Shown here: piece after piece, positions 42,377 through 50,741 of the stretch
How positions within the stretch are numbered: the stretch's first letter is position 1
How the letters are laid out: every line of letters starts with the position of its first letter
From: Halobacillus kuroshimensis DSM 18393
Lineage (GTDB): Bacteria > Bacillota > Bacilli > Bacillales > Halobacillaceae
Reading direction: 5' to 3'
DNA length: 64,000 nt
Assembly: GCF_000425705.1 (NCBI RefSeq)
Contig: NZ_AUDY01000011.1
Span: forward strand, 62,001-126,000
Made by a program: the position numbers and the translations under genes
The notes under the pieces: generated by a model
Database searches by the model: none
What the model was told of the DNA's origin: nothing
Seen by the model: the letters and a program-made list of their open reading frames with translations, nothing else

Positions 42377-42847
42377 ATGGAACAATCCTTTCATTATAAA
42401 GACCGCGTGCTGCCGGAGTGGGTGGACTATAACGGGCACATGAACGATGCTGAATACAACCGCGCCTTCAGCTTAGCGACAGATGCATTTATCGATTATA
42501 TCGGACTGGACGAAACGGCGAGAGACAACTACGCGTATACGATCTTCACATTGGAAACGCATATCTGCTATCTGAAGGAAATGCATGAGGACGAGCCATT
42601 TGAAATCACCGCCCGTGTTCTGGACTATGATTCCAAACGTATTCATTTGTTTTTAACGATGAAGAATCAACATGGTGAAATAACTGCCACGCTTGAAGAA
42701 ATGCTGATGGGTATGGATCAAAGGACAGGCCGCCCCTCTGCTTTTCCTGATGATGTGGAGCAGAAAATTCGTTCTGTGTATCAGATGCATGCGGATCAGG
42801 AGCATCCGAAGCAGGCCGGTCGTACGATCGGTATTCGGAGGAAATAA
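42377..42847 (+). CDS. Hotdog-fold thioesterase, probable betainyl-CoA thioesterase
   Basis: 156 residues from ATG 42377, behind TAAAGGAGGAGG. LPEWVDYNGHMNDAEYNRAF carries the acidic active-site motif of the 4-hydroxybenzoyl-CoA thioesterase group. In the carnitine route (CdhB) it would release glycine betaine from betainyl-CoA. In a halophile the product is itself a compatible solute. A longer upstream frame (from 42311) is inside the dehydrogenase gene and rejected. A terminator follows. Confidence 0.82.
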   Translation: MEQSFHYKDRVLPEWVDYNGHMNDAEYNRAFSLATDAFIDYIGLDETARDNYAYTIFTLETHICYLKEMHEDEPFEITARVLDYDSKRIHLFLTMKNQHGEITATLEEMLMGMDQRTGRPSAFPDDVEQKIRSVYQMHADQEHPKQAGRTIGIRRK

Positions 42848-42849
42848 AT

Positions 42850-42883
42850 AAAGACCTGGTTATTTTTATAACCGGGTCTTTTT
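42850..42883 (+). terminator. Terminator of the carnitine operon
   Basis: AAGACCTGGTTAT pairs with ATAACCGGGTCTT (one G-T pair), followed by TTTTT. Confidence 0.88.
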
Positions 42884-42942
42884 GTATGGGTGATTTCCCG
42901 TGGTAAAGAAGTGTGTTGATGAAGGCGGTTAGAACAGTCCCG

Positions 42943-43383
42943 CTACATTCCTAATAAAATACTGCTGGGCCAGGCGATATCCAACAGGCGGCTTAACACA
43001 GTCATGACGAATAAAGCGATGCCTGTTGAATAGAAAGCCTTGAATAAAGGGAAATTCGATTCGATTAACAAAAATGCGATTAAATAAGCAGCAGAAGCGA
43101 TGAATAAACCGAAAAAGAAGATACTGATTACATAACCGACCACCCAACCGGTATAAATCAACGGTTTTAGAATCATAACTGAATGAGAAGCTTCGTTTTT
43201 ACGTTTGATCAGTTTCATGATTTCTGTTATCAGATAGATGCCGGAAACAACACTGCCGGCAATCGAAACATACAAGGGGAAAAATTGGGCCAGTCGGGAA
43301 AAAGTAAGAGCGGTTACGGCTGCCCAGACGAAAGCTGCAAAAATACAAAAAGTAAAAATGATATTTAATGTTTGTTTATTCAT
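42943..43383 (-). CDS. TctB-family small membrane subunit of a tripartite tricarboxylate transporter
   Basis: 146 residues with four membrane spans (IIFTFCIFAAFVWAAVTALT at the N-terminus, then SIAGSVVSGIYLITEIMKLI, VGYVISIFFFGLFIASAAYL and a last segment). Its place directly after a TctA-type permease gene (one base between) gives the assignment; TctB proteins are poorly conserved in sequence. It forms the membrane complex with TctA. Ribosome binding site GGAGG. Confidence 0.8.
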   Translation of the reverse strand: MNKQTLNIIFTFCIFAAFVWAAVTALTFSRLAQFFPLYVSIAGSVVSGIYLITEIMKLIKRKNEASHSVMILKPLIYTGWVVGYVISIFFFGLFIASAAYLIAFLLIESNFPLFKAFYSTGIALFVMTVLSRLLDIAWPSSILLGM

Positions 43384-43384
43384 C

Positions 43385-44866
43385 TTATACCTCCTGATTT
43401 TGTAAATTGCTGCTGATTTTTTTCATGATGCTTCCACCTGTAAGAAGGATGACAATCAGGGCACCTATAGTAATCACGATAGGATTGCTGAGCCATTCCC
43501 ATCCGTACCTCTCAATGGAAATCCAGTAATAACGTTCTGCGGATATCGCTAGTACAAACCCAATCAGCAGAGGAGGTCTCGGCCAATCCAGCACAGTCAT
43601 GATATAACCGAGCAGACCAATAACAATAAATGCGATAATGTCCCCCCATGCAAAGTTACTTTGATAAGCACCGATCAGCAAAAGAATGGTTAGAAAGGGG
43701 ACCAGTTTTTCACCGGGAATTAAACTCAGTTTGGCGATAGGTTTGACCAGCGTCATGCATAAAATGGCTCCAATGATATTTGCAATAACGAGGGTCCATA
43801 CGATAGATAAGGTCAGAGGCAGCTCTGTTGTCAGCATTCTTGGGCCTGCTTCCAAGCCCATGAGAATAAGACCACCGAGCAGGATCGCGGTTGTTCCGCT
43901 GCCTGGAATGCCGAAAAGGAGCGTCGGGATGAGTGCGCCGCCTTCCTTGGCATTGTTGGCGCTCTCGGGTGCAATCACACCTCGGATGTCTCCTTCACCA
44001 AACTTACTGTTTTTCACTGTCTTTTTTCCTGCTCCATAAGCCAGCCAATCAACAACACTGCCGCCTAAACCGGGGATGAATCCGATTAAGCTTCCGAGTA
44101 CAGCACTTCGAAAAACTAAGAGTTTGTTTTTTAACGCATCGCCTACGCCTTTCAGCACGCCGCCTTTTAATTGACTTGCCTCTGCCACGCTCCCTTTATG
44201 TGTGAGCATGGTTATGAGGATAGGAAAGGCGAAGATCGCAAGAGCAACAACAGGAAGAGAGAGCCCGTTGGAAAGATAGAGGAAGTCAAACGTATATCGA
44301 TATTCCGTAATCGCCGGCGCACTTCCGATCGATCCGATCATTAAACCGATCAGCCCGGACAGGGCGCCTTTGGCAGGCGAATCCCCAGCAAGCAGGCCGG
44401 CCATGCTTAATCCGAGCATTGTGAGCATAAATAAAACGGGTGAATTAAAGCTGGTAATCAGCGGTGCGGCGAATGGAATCGCCAGGTAAAGGACAACGCC
44501 TCCAATAATTCCGCCGATCATCGAACAAAATAAAGCAGCTCCCATTGCCCTTGACGCTTCCCCCTTTTTCGCCAGCGGAAAGCCGTCCATGATTGTAGCC
44601 TGTGAACCGGAAGATCCGGGGATCCCGAGCAGGACCGACGGAAAGGTGTCTCCTGTATGAACGACGGCGACCATCCCGATTAATAAAGCCATCCCGATGA
44701 AAGGATCCATCCCAAAAATAAACGGAAGTAAAAGAGACATGCCGACCGTTCCGCCCAACCCCGGCAGCAGTCCAACGACAATTCCTAAACCGATGCCGAG
44801 GCAGGTGAACAAAATCCTCGACGGGTCTAAAACAATACGCAACGCTTCCAATGCGCTATCAATCAT
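43385..44866 (-). CDS. TctA-family large permease of a tripartite tricarboxylate transporter
   Basis: 493 residues with about twelve spans. Conserved TctA blocks are LGIVVGLLPGLGGTVGMSLL, the LLGIPGSSGSQATIMDGFPL stretch, and the repeated half ALIPTLLFGIPGSGTTAILL. It moves a di- or tricarboxylate driven by an ion gradient, with substrate handed over by the TctC-type binding protein encoded just upstream. The start is ATG 44866 after GAGGGAT. The substrate is unknown; the nearby PrpF-type isomerase suggests an unsaturated tricarboxylate. Confidence 0.9.
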   Translation of the reverse strand: MIDSALEALRIVLDPSRILFTCLGIGLGIVVGLLPGLGGTVGMSLLLPFIFGMDPFIGMALLIGMVAVVHTGDTFPSVLLGIPGSSGSQATIMDGFPLAKKGEASRAMGAALFCSMIGGIIGGVVLYLAIPFAAPLITSFNSPVLFMLTMLGLSMAGLLAGDSPAKGALSGLIGLMIGSIGSAPAITEYRYTFDFLYLSNGLSLPVVALAIFAFPILITMLTHKGSVAEASQLKGGVLKGVGDALKNKLLVFRSAVLGSLIGFIPGLGGSVVDWLAYGAGKKTVKNSKFGEGDIRGVIAPESANNAKEGGALIPTLLFGIPGSGTTAILLGGLILMGLEAGPRMLTTELPLTLSIVWTLVIANIIGAILCMTLVKPIAKLSLIPGEKLVPFLTILLLIGAYQSNFAWGDIIAFIVIGLLGYIMTVLDWPRPPLLIGFVLAISAERYYWISIERYGWEWLSNPIVITIGALIVILLTGGSIMKKISSNLQNQEV

Positions 44867-44880
44867 AATATCCCTCGCTC

Positions 44881-46002
44881 CTATAGTTTTCTGCCATCAA
44901 CTCCATGTTCATCTAAAAGAAACTGGTAGACCCATTCAATGGTTTTCTGGTTCGTATTTTCCTCTAAATTTTCAATTCTTTTTTCTAAATCGTCCTGGGT
45001 GTATATGTCATAATTCTCAAGGATGGAGGAGGACTCCTTCTTGAAGTCTTCATCCTCAACTAAGCGGTTGGCTGCTTTTTTTAATTTTTCTTTTGCACTT
45101 TCTGGAGCACTTTTATGGACCCATATGATTTTCTGAAGGGTATACGTTGCATTGAGGAAGTGCTTATAAGTTTCCCATGCTTGTCCTTCAGGTTCGGCCC
45201 CGTGAATATCCTTGTAGACTTCTTTGATGGTAGGAAGTTCAGGGAACTGTGGATCCCGGACGACTTCACCGGTTTCATCAATCTGTCCTAAGCTGTAGAG
45301 TGGTATGGCTTTCCCATCCTTTACTTTAGGTTCAATATTCTGCTTGTATGCTGTAGTTGTTTGAAAATCAATGTTGCTTTCCCCTTGTTCAAAAGCCACC
45401 CTTGCCGGTCCTCTTCCTTCGTACCCAAGGACGGCTTTCGAATCAATGTCCAAGACTTCAAATGATATTAATGTGGTTAGATCCAGGCCTGTCGGTGACA
45501 TGCCGGCGTAATAAAGCTTTTCTTTAACCTGATCTAATTCGTAACCGCTCTCAATATCCAAATCTGCTGAGCCATAGACGACACCGCCTGTAGGCGCCCC
45601 GACAAGAGGGGTCAATTCATCGAAGCTGTATTGAACGGAAGATTGATTCAGTAAGTAAGGGATATGTGTGGAAGCACTGGTGGCGACTAAGTTGGTTCCG
45701 TCCTTTTCATATGAATTCACGTATTCATTCGTTCCAGTAATGCTTCCACCGCCCGGGACGTTCTCAATTTGAATACCGGGCTGGTTTTCAATGTGACCGG
45801 AGAGGGGGTTGGCGATGAATCTCGCAAATACATCCGTACCGCCTCCAGAATTATAAGGAACGACCATGGTCAGCAGGTCATTGTTGAAACCTTCTTCATC
45901 ATTCTTACTGTTTCCATTTGAAATGACCATGGAGATCGGTTGGCACCCTGCTAAAACAAGAGTGAAAACCAGCAGGTAAGTAAGCGCATACATTTTCTTC
46001 AC
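44881..46002 (-). CDS. TctC-family substrate-binding lipoprotein
   Basis: 373 residues. The N-terminus is a lipoprotein signal (LTYLLVFTLVLAGCQ with lipobox LAGC). The periplasmic-binding fold follows: LTMVVPYNSGGGTDVFARFI, GGSITGTNEYVNSYEKDG and LLNQSSVQYSFDELTPLV are TctC-type. GTG 46002 is preferred to ATG 46008 because AGGAGG is eight bases before the former. It is membrane-anchored outside the cell in this Gram-positive host. First gene of tctC-tctA-tctB. Confidence 0.85.
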   Translation of the reverse strand: MKKMYALTYLLVFTLVLAGCQPISMVISNGNSKNDEEGFNNDLLTMVVPYNSGGGTDVFARFIANPLSGHIENQPGIQIENVPGGGSITGTNEYVNSYEKDGTNLVATSASTHIPYLLNQSSVQYSFDELTPLVGAPTGGVVYGSADLDIESGYELDQVKEKLYYAGMSPTGLDLTTLISFEVLDIDSKAVLGYEGRGPARVAFEQGESNIDFQTTTAYKQNIEPKVKDGKAIPLYSLGQIDETGEVVRDPQFPELPTIKEVYKDIHGAEPEGQAWETYKHFLNATYTLQKIIWVHKSAPESAKEKLKKAANRLVEDEDFKKESSSILENYDIYTQDDLEKRIENLEENTNQKTIEWVYQFLLDEHGVDGRKL

Positions 46003-46100
46003 CGGCATGTCCTCCTTCTTTTATTTTTGTTGTCATAAGATTATAAAAATTAAAGCCATAAGTAAAATAGGTAAATGTTATTACTACCCATAAATATTTT

Positions 46101-46970
46101 TTATATCTTAACAGTCTGCTGTTTGATTAGAAATTCGATAAAAGCTTTAACGATCTTTAGCTGGGTTAGGTCAGTCCTATACATCAACCACGTGTCCCTT
46201 AGCACTGGTTCTCCATTTTTGTATTGCAATCCTTCTGTATAGAGATCATCAGCAGGAGTCAGGCAGATTTCAGGAACGACAGAGAAACCAAGGCCGTGCT
46301 TGACCATCTCTTTACTCGTTTCTTGTCTGTCCACTTCCATTGCTGTTAAAGGGGATTGGGAAAATTGATCGTTCCACCAGCGGCTGATCAACTGTTTGAG
46401 CGAATTGTCCGTTTTGTAATAAATAAAGGGAAGCTGGGGTAGTTCTTCCAGTGAAATACGGTTCTTGGATATGATGTACAACTGCTCTTTTGTTAACAGG
46501 GATTTTTCACCTTCCCAGTCATAATCACCTCTTAAAATTCCCAGATGGATGTGAGATTGATTTAATAAATTCATAATTTCAGTACTCCACCCTGTCTGTA
46601 CCTTGAATTGTATATTCGGGTAGGAAGCAGAGAATTTTTTTAAGAGGGCGGGGAGTTTGTATTGGGCGAAATTACTGGAAACCCCGATTCTGAGCGTCCC
46701 CCGGACTTCGTTACCGATGTTGAAAATGTCGTCTTTTAAAATGAGAAAGTCCTTGACCTGCTCCTTCGCATATTCAACGAGGTATTCACCTTCAGAAGTA
46801 AACTCAATACCTTTCTTTGTCCGGAAAAAGAGTTTGGTCTGAAAAGCTTCTTCCAATTGTTTTAATCGGTAGCTGAGAGCAGGCTGAGTAATAAAAAGTT
46901 TTTCCGCAGCTTTTGTTAAGCTTTTTTCTTCGGCAATAGCCCCTAAAATCTGCCAGTCTTTTTGGTCCAT
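46101..46970 (-). CDS. LysR-family transcriptional regulator
   Basis: 289 residues. The N-terminal winged helix (ILGAIAEEKSLTKAAEKLFI then TQPALSYRLKQLEEAFQTKL) is standard LysR; the rest is the co-inducer-binding domain. It is divergent from the prpF-like gene and upstream of tctCAB on its own strand, so it likely senses the transported acid and controls both. Ribosome binding site AAAGGAGG. Related regulators of citrate or tricarballylate use are known (CitR/TcuR), but the exact ligand is not predictable. Confidence 0.87.
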   Translation of the reverse strand: MDQKDWQILGAIAEEKSLTKAAEKLFITQPALSYRLKQLEEAFQTKLFFRTKKGIEFTSEGEYLVEYAKEQVKDFLILKDDIFNIGNEVRGTLRIGVSSNFAQYKLPALLKKFSASYPNIQFKVQTGWSTEIMNLLNQSHIHLGILRGDYDWEGEKSLLTKEQLYIISKNRISLEELPQLPFIYYKTDNSLKQLISRWWNDQFSQSPLTAMEVDRQETSKEMVKHGLGFSVVPEICLTPADDLYTEGLQYKNGEPVLRDTWLMYRTDLTQLKIVKAFIEFLIKQQTVKI

Positions 46971-47003
46971 TTGTTCATATCCTCCTTTTAATATAAAAAA
47001 TCT

Positions 47004-47021
47004 TTATATGCTTCTATATAA
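47004..47021. promoter_or_regulatory. Inverted repeat in the LysR/PrpF divergent promoter
   Basis: TTATAT-N6-ATATAA is a small perfect dyad in the 130-base divergent gap, compatible with a LysR-type binding region (dyad with A/T arms). The gap is very AT-rich, so chance occurrence cannot be excluded. Confidence 0.3.
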
Positions 47022-47100
47022 TATTTTGATTTTTCTTATAATTAACCTCATTGTACGCTATAGGTAATATTTGGACAATGCTTGAAGGAGGGCATGAAAA

Positions 47101-48216
47101 GTGAACAAGGTACCGATTACTTTAATGCGTGGAGGAACAAGTAAAGGGGTTTTCCTGCAGAAAAAGGATCTTCCTGCGCAAAATGAGGAAGTTGAGCGTT
47201 TCCTCCTTGATATTATGGGAAGTCCCGACCCGAACCAAATAGATGGGGTGGGGGGAGCGAATTCTTTAACGAGTAAAGTCGCCATTATTGAACAGAGCTC
47301 CAGTCCCGCATATGATATTGAATACACATTTGCCCAGGTCAGTCTTTATGATCAAATGGTGGATTTCAAAGGCAACTGTGGGAATATATCCTCAGCCGTA
47401 GGTCCATACGCCATTACAAAGGGGCTGGTTTCCCCGGAAGAACCGGTTACAAAGGTAAGGATCTTTAATACAAACACACAGAAAATCATCACAGCAGAGG
47501 TAGAAGTGGAAGACGGAAAGGTTAAAACCGAAGGAGACTATTCAATTCCAGGTGTGCCGGGCAGCGCGTCTCCGATCTTTTTAGCGTTTGAAGACCCTGA
47601 AGGAGCCGTTACGGGGCAAGTTCTTCCTACTGGAAAAGCATTGGACTCGCTTTATTGTTCAGTGGGGGAGATCAGTGTATCCATCGTAGATATCGCCAAT
47701 CCTCTCGTGTTTGTCCGTGCTCATGATGTAGGGCTCCGCGGTGATGAATTGCCGGAAGAGTATTCCAAGGAGCAGATCACTTTGTTGGAAGAGATACGCT
47801 CAACTGCAGCAGAAAAATGTGGCTTTGCTTCCAAAACTGAGGCGACAAGGTTGTCTCCGGCTACTCCTAAATTAGCCTTGATCGCTGAACCCCATGACTA
47901 TACCGATTCTTCCGGTGGACTCCATAAAGCAGAGGATTTCCATGTATTAGTGAGAATGATGTCGATGCAGCGCCCGCATAAGGCGCTGGCCATCACTGGT
48001 GCAGTATGTATTACGGCTGCCAGTAAGGTGGAAGGGACTATTCTTTCAGACATAATCGCTCGAAGTCAGAATACCATTGCAATCGGACATCCTGCTGGGG
48101 TTATGGAAACCATTTATCAAGATTTACCGCTGTCTGTTAAAGTGGGCCGGACCGCGCGTCTGCTGATGGAAGGTATCGTCTATACGAAAAGTCACTATCA
48201 TCCGTCTGCTATGTAA
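47101..48216 (+). CDS. PrpF-family isomerase/tautomerase
   Basis: 371 residues. VPITLMRGGTSKGVFLQKKD, then IDGVGGANSLTSKVAIIEQS and DFKGNCGNISSAVGPYAI, are the diagnostic blocks of the PrpF family (2-methylaconitate isomerase, 4-oxalomesaconate tautomerase, aconitate isomerase). The catalytic Cys and Lys regions are present. Next to a tricarboxylate transporter and LysR regulator it probably isomerises an imported unsaturated acid such as trans-aconitate. The start is GTG 47101 with AAGGAGG nine bases upstream. No aconitase-like or PrpB/C gene is nearby. Confidence 0.87.
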   Translation: MNKVPITLMRGGTSKGVFLQKKDLPAQNEEVERFLLDIMGSPDPNQIDGVGGANSLTSKVAIIEQSSSPAYDIEYTFAQVSLYDQMVDFKGNCGNISSAVGPYAITKGLVSPEEPVTKVRIFNTNTQKIITAEVEVEDGKVKTEGDYSIPGVPGSASPIFLAFEDPEGAVTGQVLPTGKALDSLYCSVGEISVSIVDIANPLVFVRAHDVGLRGDELPEEYSKEQITLLEEIRSTAAEKCGFASKTEATRLSPATPKLALIAEPHDYTDSSGGLHKAEDFHVLVRMMSMQRPHKALAITGAVCITAASKVEGTILSDIIARSQNTIAIGHPAGVMETIYQDLPLSVKVGRTARLLMEGIVYTKSHYHPSAM

Positions 48217-48242
48217 CCGCTGATCTGTTGTGATCTTTACTG

Positions 48243-48275
48243 AAAGCCTCTTAAGAGATGGTAAATCTCTTGAGA
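48243..48275 (+). terminator. Terminator after the prpF-like gene
   Basis: AGCCTCTTAAGAGAT pairs with ATCTCTTGAGAGGTT (one mismatch) around GGTAA, then a T-run. Confidence 0.85.
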
Positions 48276-48402
48276 GGTTTTTATTATTTTCACAGGTGCA
48301 CCAAAGGAAGTGGAAAGAACCTTCCAAAGGTTTACCATGCAAGGATGAAATAACTTTGTATAGATGTGTGGTTACATAGATCGTTTTCGATGGATAAGTG
48401 GA

Positions 48403-48441
48403 TTGCCAAATGGGGGATCTTATGATTAAATAAGATTACAT
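48403..48441 (+). repeat. 39-bp promoter module shared with 35405-35443, copy 2
   Basis: TTGCCAAATGG...AAGATTACAT, 35 of 39 bases equal to the copy upstream of rpsN. It again precedes Zur boxes, pointing to a copied zinc-responsive promoter. Confidence 0.6.
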
Positions 48442-48445
48442 TTCA

Positions 48446-48468
48446 CAAAAAGTAATCATTACTATTTA
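48446..48468. promoter_or_regulatory. Zur box upstream of the FAD oxidoreductase, first
   Basis: A perfect GTAATCATTAC core with AAAAA and TATTTA flanks. Confidence 0.75.
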
Positions 48469-48533
48469 ACCTGTTGAATAAACATGCCTGGAGCGGAATC
48501 ATTAGAGGTGAACGAAAAAAATTTCGTTGTTTT

Positions 48534-48556
48534 TAAAGCGTAATGATTACTCTTAA
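48534..48556. promoter_or_regulatory. Zur box upstream of the FAD oxidoreductase, second
   Basis: TAAAGC then GTAATGATTAC then TCTTAA; its left arm is identical to that of Zur box 1 at 35448. It lies about 87 bases before the start codon. Confidence 0.75.
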
Positions 48557-48642
48557 TGAGTTTTCATCCGTGCGGATGACCGGTGGAACGATTCGGATAC
48601 CGGTGAACAAATCCAACGGTAAAGTAAAGGAGATCGATGTTG

Positions 48643-49791
48643 ATGTACAAATGGATCATTATTGGCGGTGGTGTACAGGGGTGCTGCGTGGCGAGGCGGC
48701 TTCTTCAAGAAAAAGCAGGGAATGAAGATTTATTAATTATCGATCCATTTCCAGGACCTATGCACGTGTGGCAGACGTTAACGAAAAAGATCGGGATGTC
48801 TCATTTACGATCCCCCTCTGTCCATCACCTGGATATAGATCCTTATAGTCTGAGCAAATACTCCAAAGGACACGATTTTGCCCAGCCTTTCCGAGGGAAG
48901 TATGCCAGACCTCAATTGGATTTGTTTAATCGACACAGCCTGGATGTCATGGATGAAGTAAATCTCGAGGAAAGCTGGAAGCAGGGGACGGTCAATGGAA
49001 TGACTAAAGGACACAATCATTGGAACATCTCTCTTGAGGACGGGACTGAGGTCCAAAGTGAGAGGGTCGCCCTGGCTGTGGGGGTTAATCATATTCCCCA
49101 TTATCCAGAGTGGGCAAATAAAAAGGAGATGCCTGTCAGCCATGTATTTGATATGCAGACCCCTGTGCCTGACGAAGGCCGTGTTATCGTTGTTGGAGGT
49201 GGCATGACGGCGGCTCATCTTGCTCATACGTTGTCGAACAAAAGCGGTATCTCATCGGTTTCTTTAGTGAAGCGCCACCCATTCCGAGTGGAGGATTTTG
49301 ACAGCGATCCTGGGTGGCTGGGTCCGAAGTTTTTAAAAGGCTATGAGAAACTGACCTGCTATGACCAACGCCGGCGTGTTATTCATCAGGCGAGGCATAA
49401 AGGCTCTATTACGAGAGAGCTGCATGTGCAGCTGAAACGGCAGATGCGCGCCTCCAGGCTGGACATTCATACAGGGGAAGTGGAGAAAGCGGTGACGGTG
49501 GAAAACGGCGTCGGACTTCAATTAAAAGATGGAAATCTTGTATCCGCTGACTCTATCGTTCTGGCTACCGGAGCGGAAACGTGCCTTCCGGGTAAGGCAT
49601 GGATGGACCCTCTCATTGAACAGGTCGGTCTGCCGTGCGCGCCCTGCGGGTTTCCTGTTGTTTCAACTACATTGGAATGGAAGAATGGGTTATATGTAGC
49701 AGGAGCTCTTGCAGAACTGGAAATCGGACCGGCGGCGAGAAATATAGCTGGTGCGAGAAAATCAGCGGAGCGGATTGTAACGTCTGCCTGA
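48643..49791 (+). CDS. Zur-controlled FAD/NAD(P)-binding oxidoreductase
   Basis: 382 residues from ATG 48643 (AAAGGAG ten bases before; ATG 48637 is an alternative). There are two Rossmann sites: KWIIIGGGVQGCCVARRLLQ at the N-terminus for FAD and RVIVVGGGMTAAHLAHTLSN near residue 185 for NAD(P). SIVLATGAETCLPG supplies the late ATG motif. The layout is that of flavin monooxygenase-like or SidA/IucD-related proteins. Two Zur boxes upstream place it in the zinc-starvation response, so a part in zinc acquisition, perhaps a zincophore or ligand oxidation, is inferred. The substrate is unknown. Confidence 0.75.
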   Translation: MYKWIIIGGGVQGCCVARRLLQEKAGNEDLLIIDPFPGPMHVWQTLTKKIGMSHLRSPSVHHLDIDPYSLSKYSKGHDFAQPFRGKYARPQLDLFNRHSLDVMDEVNLEESWKQGTVNGMTKGHNHWNISLEDGTEVQSERVALAVGVNHIPHYPEWANKKEMPVSHVFDMQTPVPDEGRVIVVGGGMTAAHLAHTLSNKSGISSVSLVKRHPFRVEDFDSDPGWLGPKFLKGYEKLTCYDQRRRVIHQARHKGSITRELHVQLKRQMRASRLDIHTGEVEKAVTVENGVGLQLKDGNLVSADSIVLATGAETCLPGKAWMDPLIEQVGLPCAPCGFPVVSTTLEWKNGLYVAGALAELEIGPAARNIAGARKSAERIVTSA

Positions 49792-49795
49792 TATA

Positions 49796-49828
49796 AAAAG
49801 TCACAGCCGTCAGGGGCTGTGACTTTTT
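49796..49828. terminator. Bidirectional terminator between convergent genes
   Basis: AAAAAGTCACAGCC pairs exactly with GGCTGTGACTTTTT around GTCAG. Confidence 0.92.
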
Positions 49829-49829
49829 G

Positions 49830-50729
49830 TTATCCGCCAAATTCTAAGTCTTCATAGACGTACGGTTCCGGAGGTGTCTCGATCGGTTTGATCGCTTCCG
49901 GTTGAATGAGAGGAAGCTCCCATCCGTTCATCTGTACTTTTTCGAGTGTTCCTGTCACTTCCACCCATGTATCATTTTTGTACTGACCAAGGTTCTCCCC
50001 TTGAACGAGAATGCCGTAAATCCCTGCATCAGCTACACAGCAGCTGATTCCGAACCGCCCTACGACAATCTGGTCATCCGGGAACTTGTCATCCCGGAAT
50101 ACGAATCCATGGGTCGTAAGTTTTTTCCCCACATAATCGTCCATGCCGTCTTCCATCAATGTAATTGTTCCGATGTAGTTGTCGGCATTCATTTGAAGGT
50201 GGTTCTTTTCCTGCAGCTCCTTAAATAACTCGGGATATCTTTTCTCAGGAGTCAGGATGGCCGCGTTTTCCACCTCTCCGCCTGCACCTTCCTGATTTAA
50301 ACCCTCCCCTTCACCATTATCATTCATAGAAGAAGGGTCATTCATATCGGACGGATCAGCGTCTGTGCGCATCTCATATTTGAATCCTTTATTGGAAGCT
50401 GCTGAACTTCCAATCACATGGTCGGAAAACATCATCCCGGTCATTACAGGGATAATGAATAATAAGTAAATAACAGTGGATCGGAGTCTGGATTTGGAGT
50501 AATCATGGTCGTGCCCGCATCCACAGTCATGATCCTGCTCTTCAAACCCACTTTTAAAGAATTGAATACTCCCAAGAACCCCCAATACGATTAAGGTGAA
50601 ATACATGTAAGGCATCATGCGGGGAGCAATAAACTTTTGGATATCTCCTGAAATCATAAGCTTAATAAGAAATAATACAAATCCGAATAAAATGATGCTT
50701 CTCAAAAATTGATGGGAAGGTCGGTTCAT
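49830..50729 (-). CDS. TIGR03943/YcgQ-family membrane protein
   Basis: 299 residues. Three or four N-terminal membrane spans (SIILFGFVLFLIKLMISGDI; YMYFTLIVLGVLGSIQFF) are separated by a metal-ligand-rich loop DHDCGCGHDHDYS. An acidic linker follows, then a soluble C-terminal domain containing GRFGISCCVADAGIYGILVQ. This is the YcgQ partner of YcgR-type permeases. The Cys/His loop suggests metal binding. It is the second gene of a two-gene operon behind a Zur box; the precise role in zinc homeostasis is unproven. Confidence 0.83.
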   Translation of the reverse strand: MNRPSHQFLRSIILFGFVLFLIKLMISGDIQKFIAPRMMPYMYFTLIVLGVLGSIQFFKSGFEEQDHDCGCGHDHDYSKSRLRSTVIYLLFIIPVMTGMMFSDHVIGSSAASNKGFKYEMRTDADPSDMNDPSSMNDNGEGEGLNQEGAGGEVENAAILTPEKRYPELFKELQEKNHLQMNADNYIGTITLMEDGMDDYVGKKLTTHGFVFRDDKFPDDQIVVGRFGISCCVADAGIYGILVQGENLGQYKNDTWVEVTGTLEKVQMNGWELPLIQPEAIKPIETPPEPYVYEDLEFGG

Positions 50730-50741
50730 GATCCTCCTCCT

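Noticed and set aside
48543-48725. 60-codon frame overlapping the start of the FAD oxidoreductase
   Set aside because: No ribosome binding site, no family resemblance, and it covers a Zur box and the start of the real gene in another frame.
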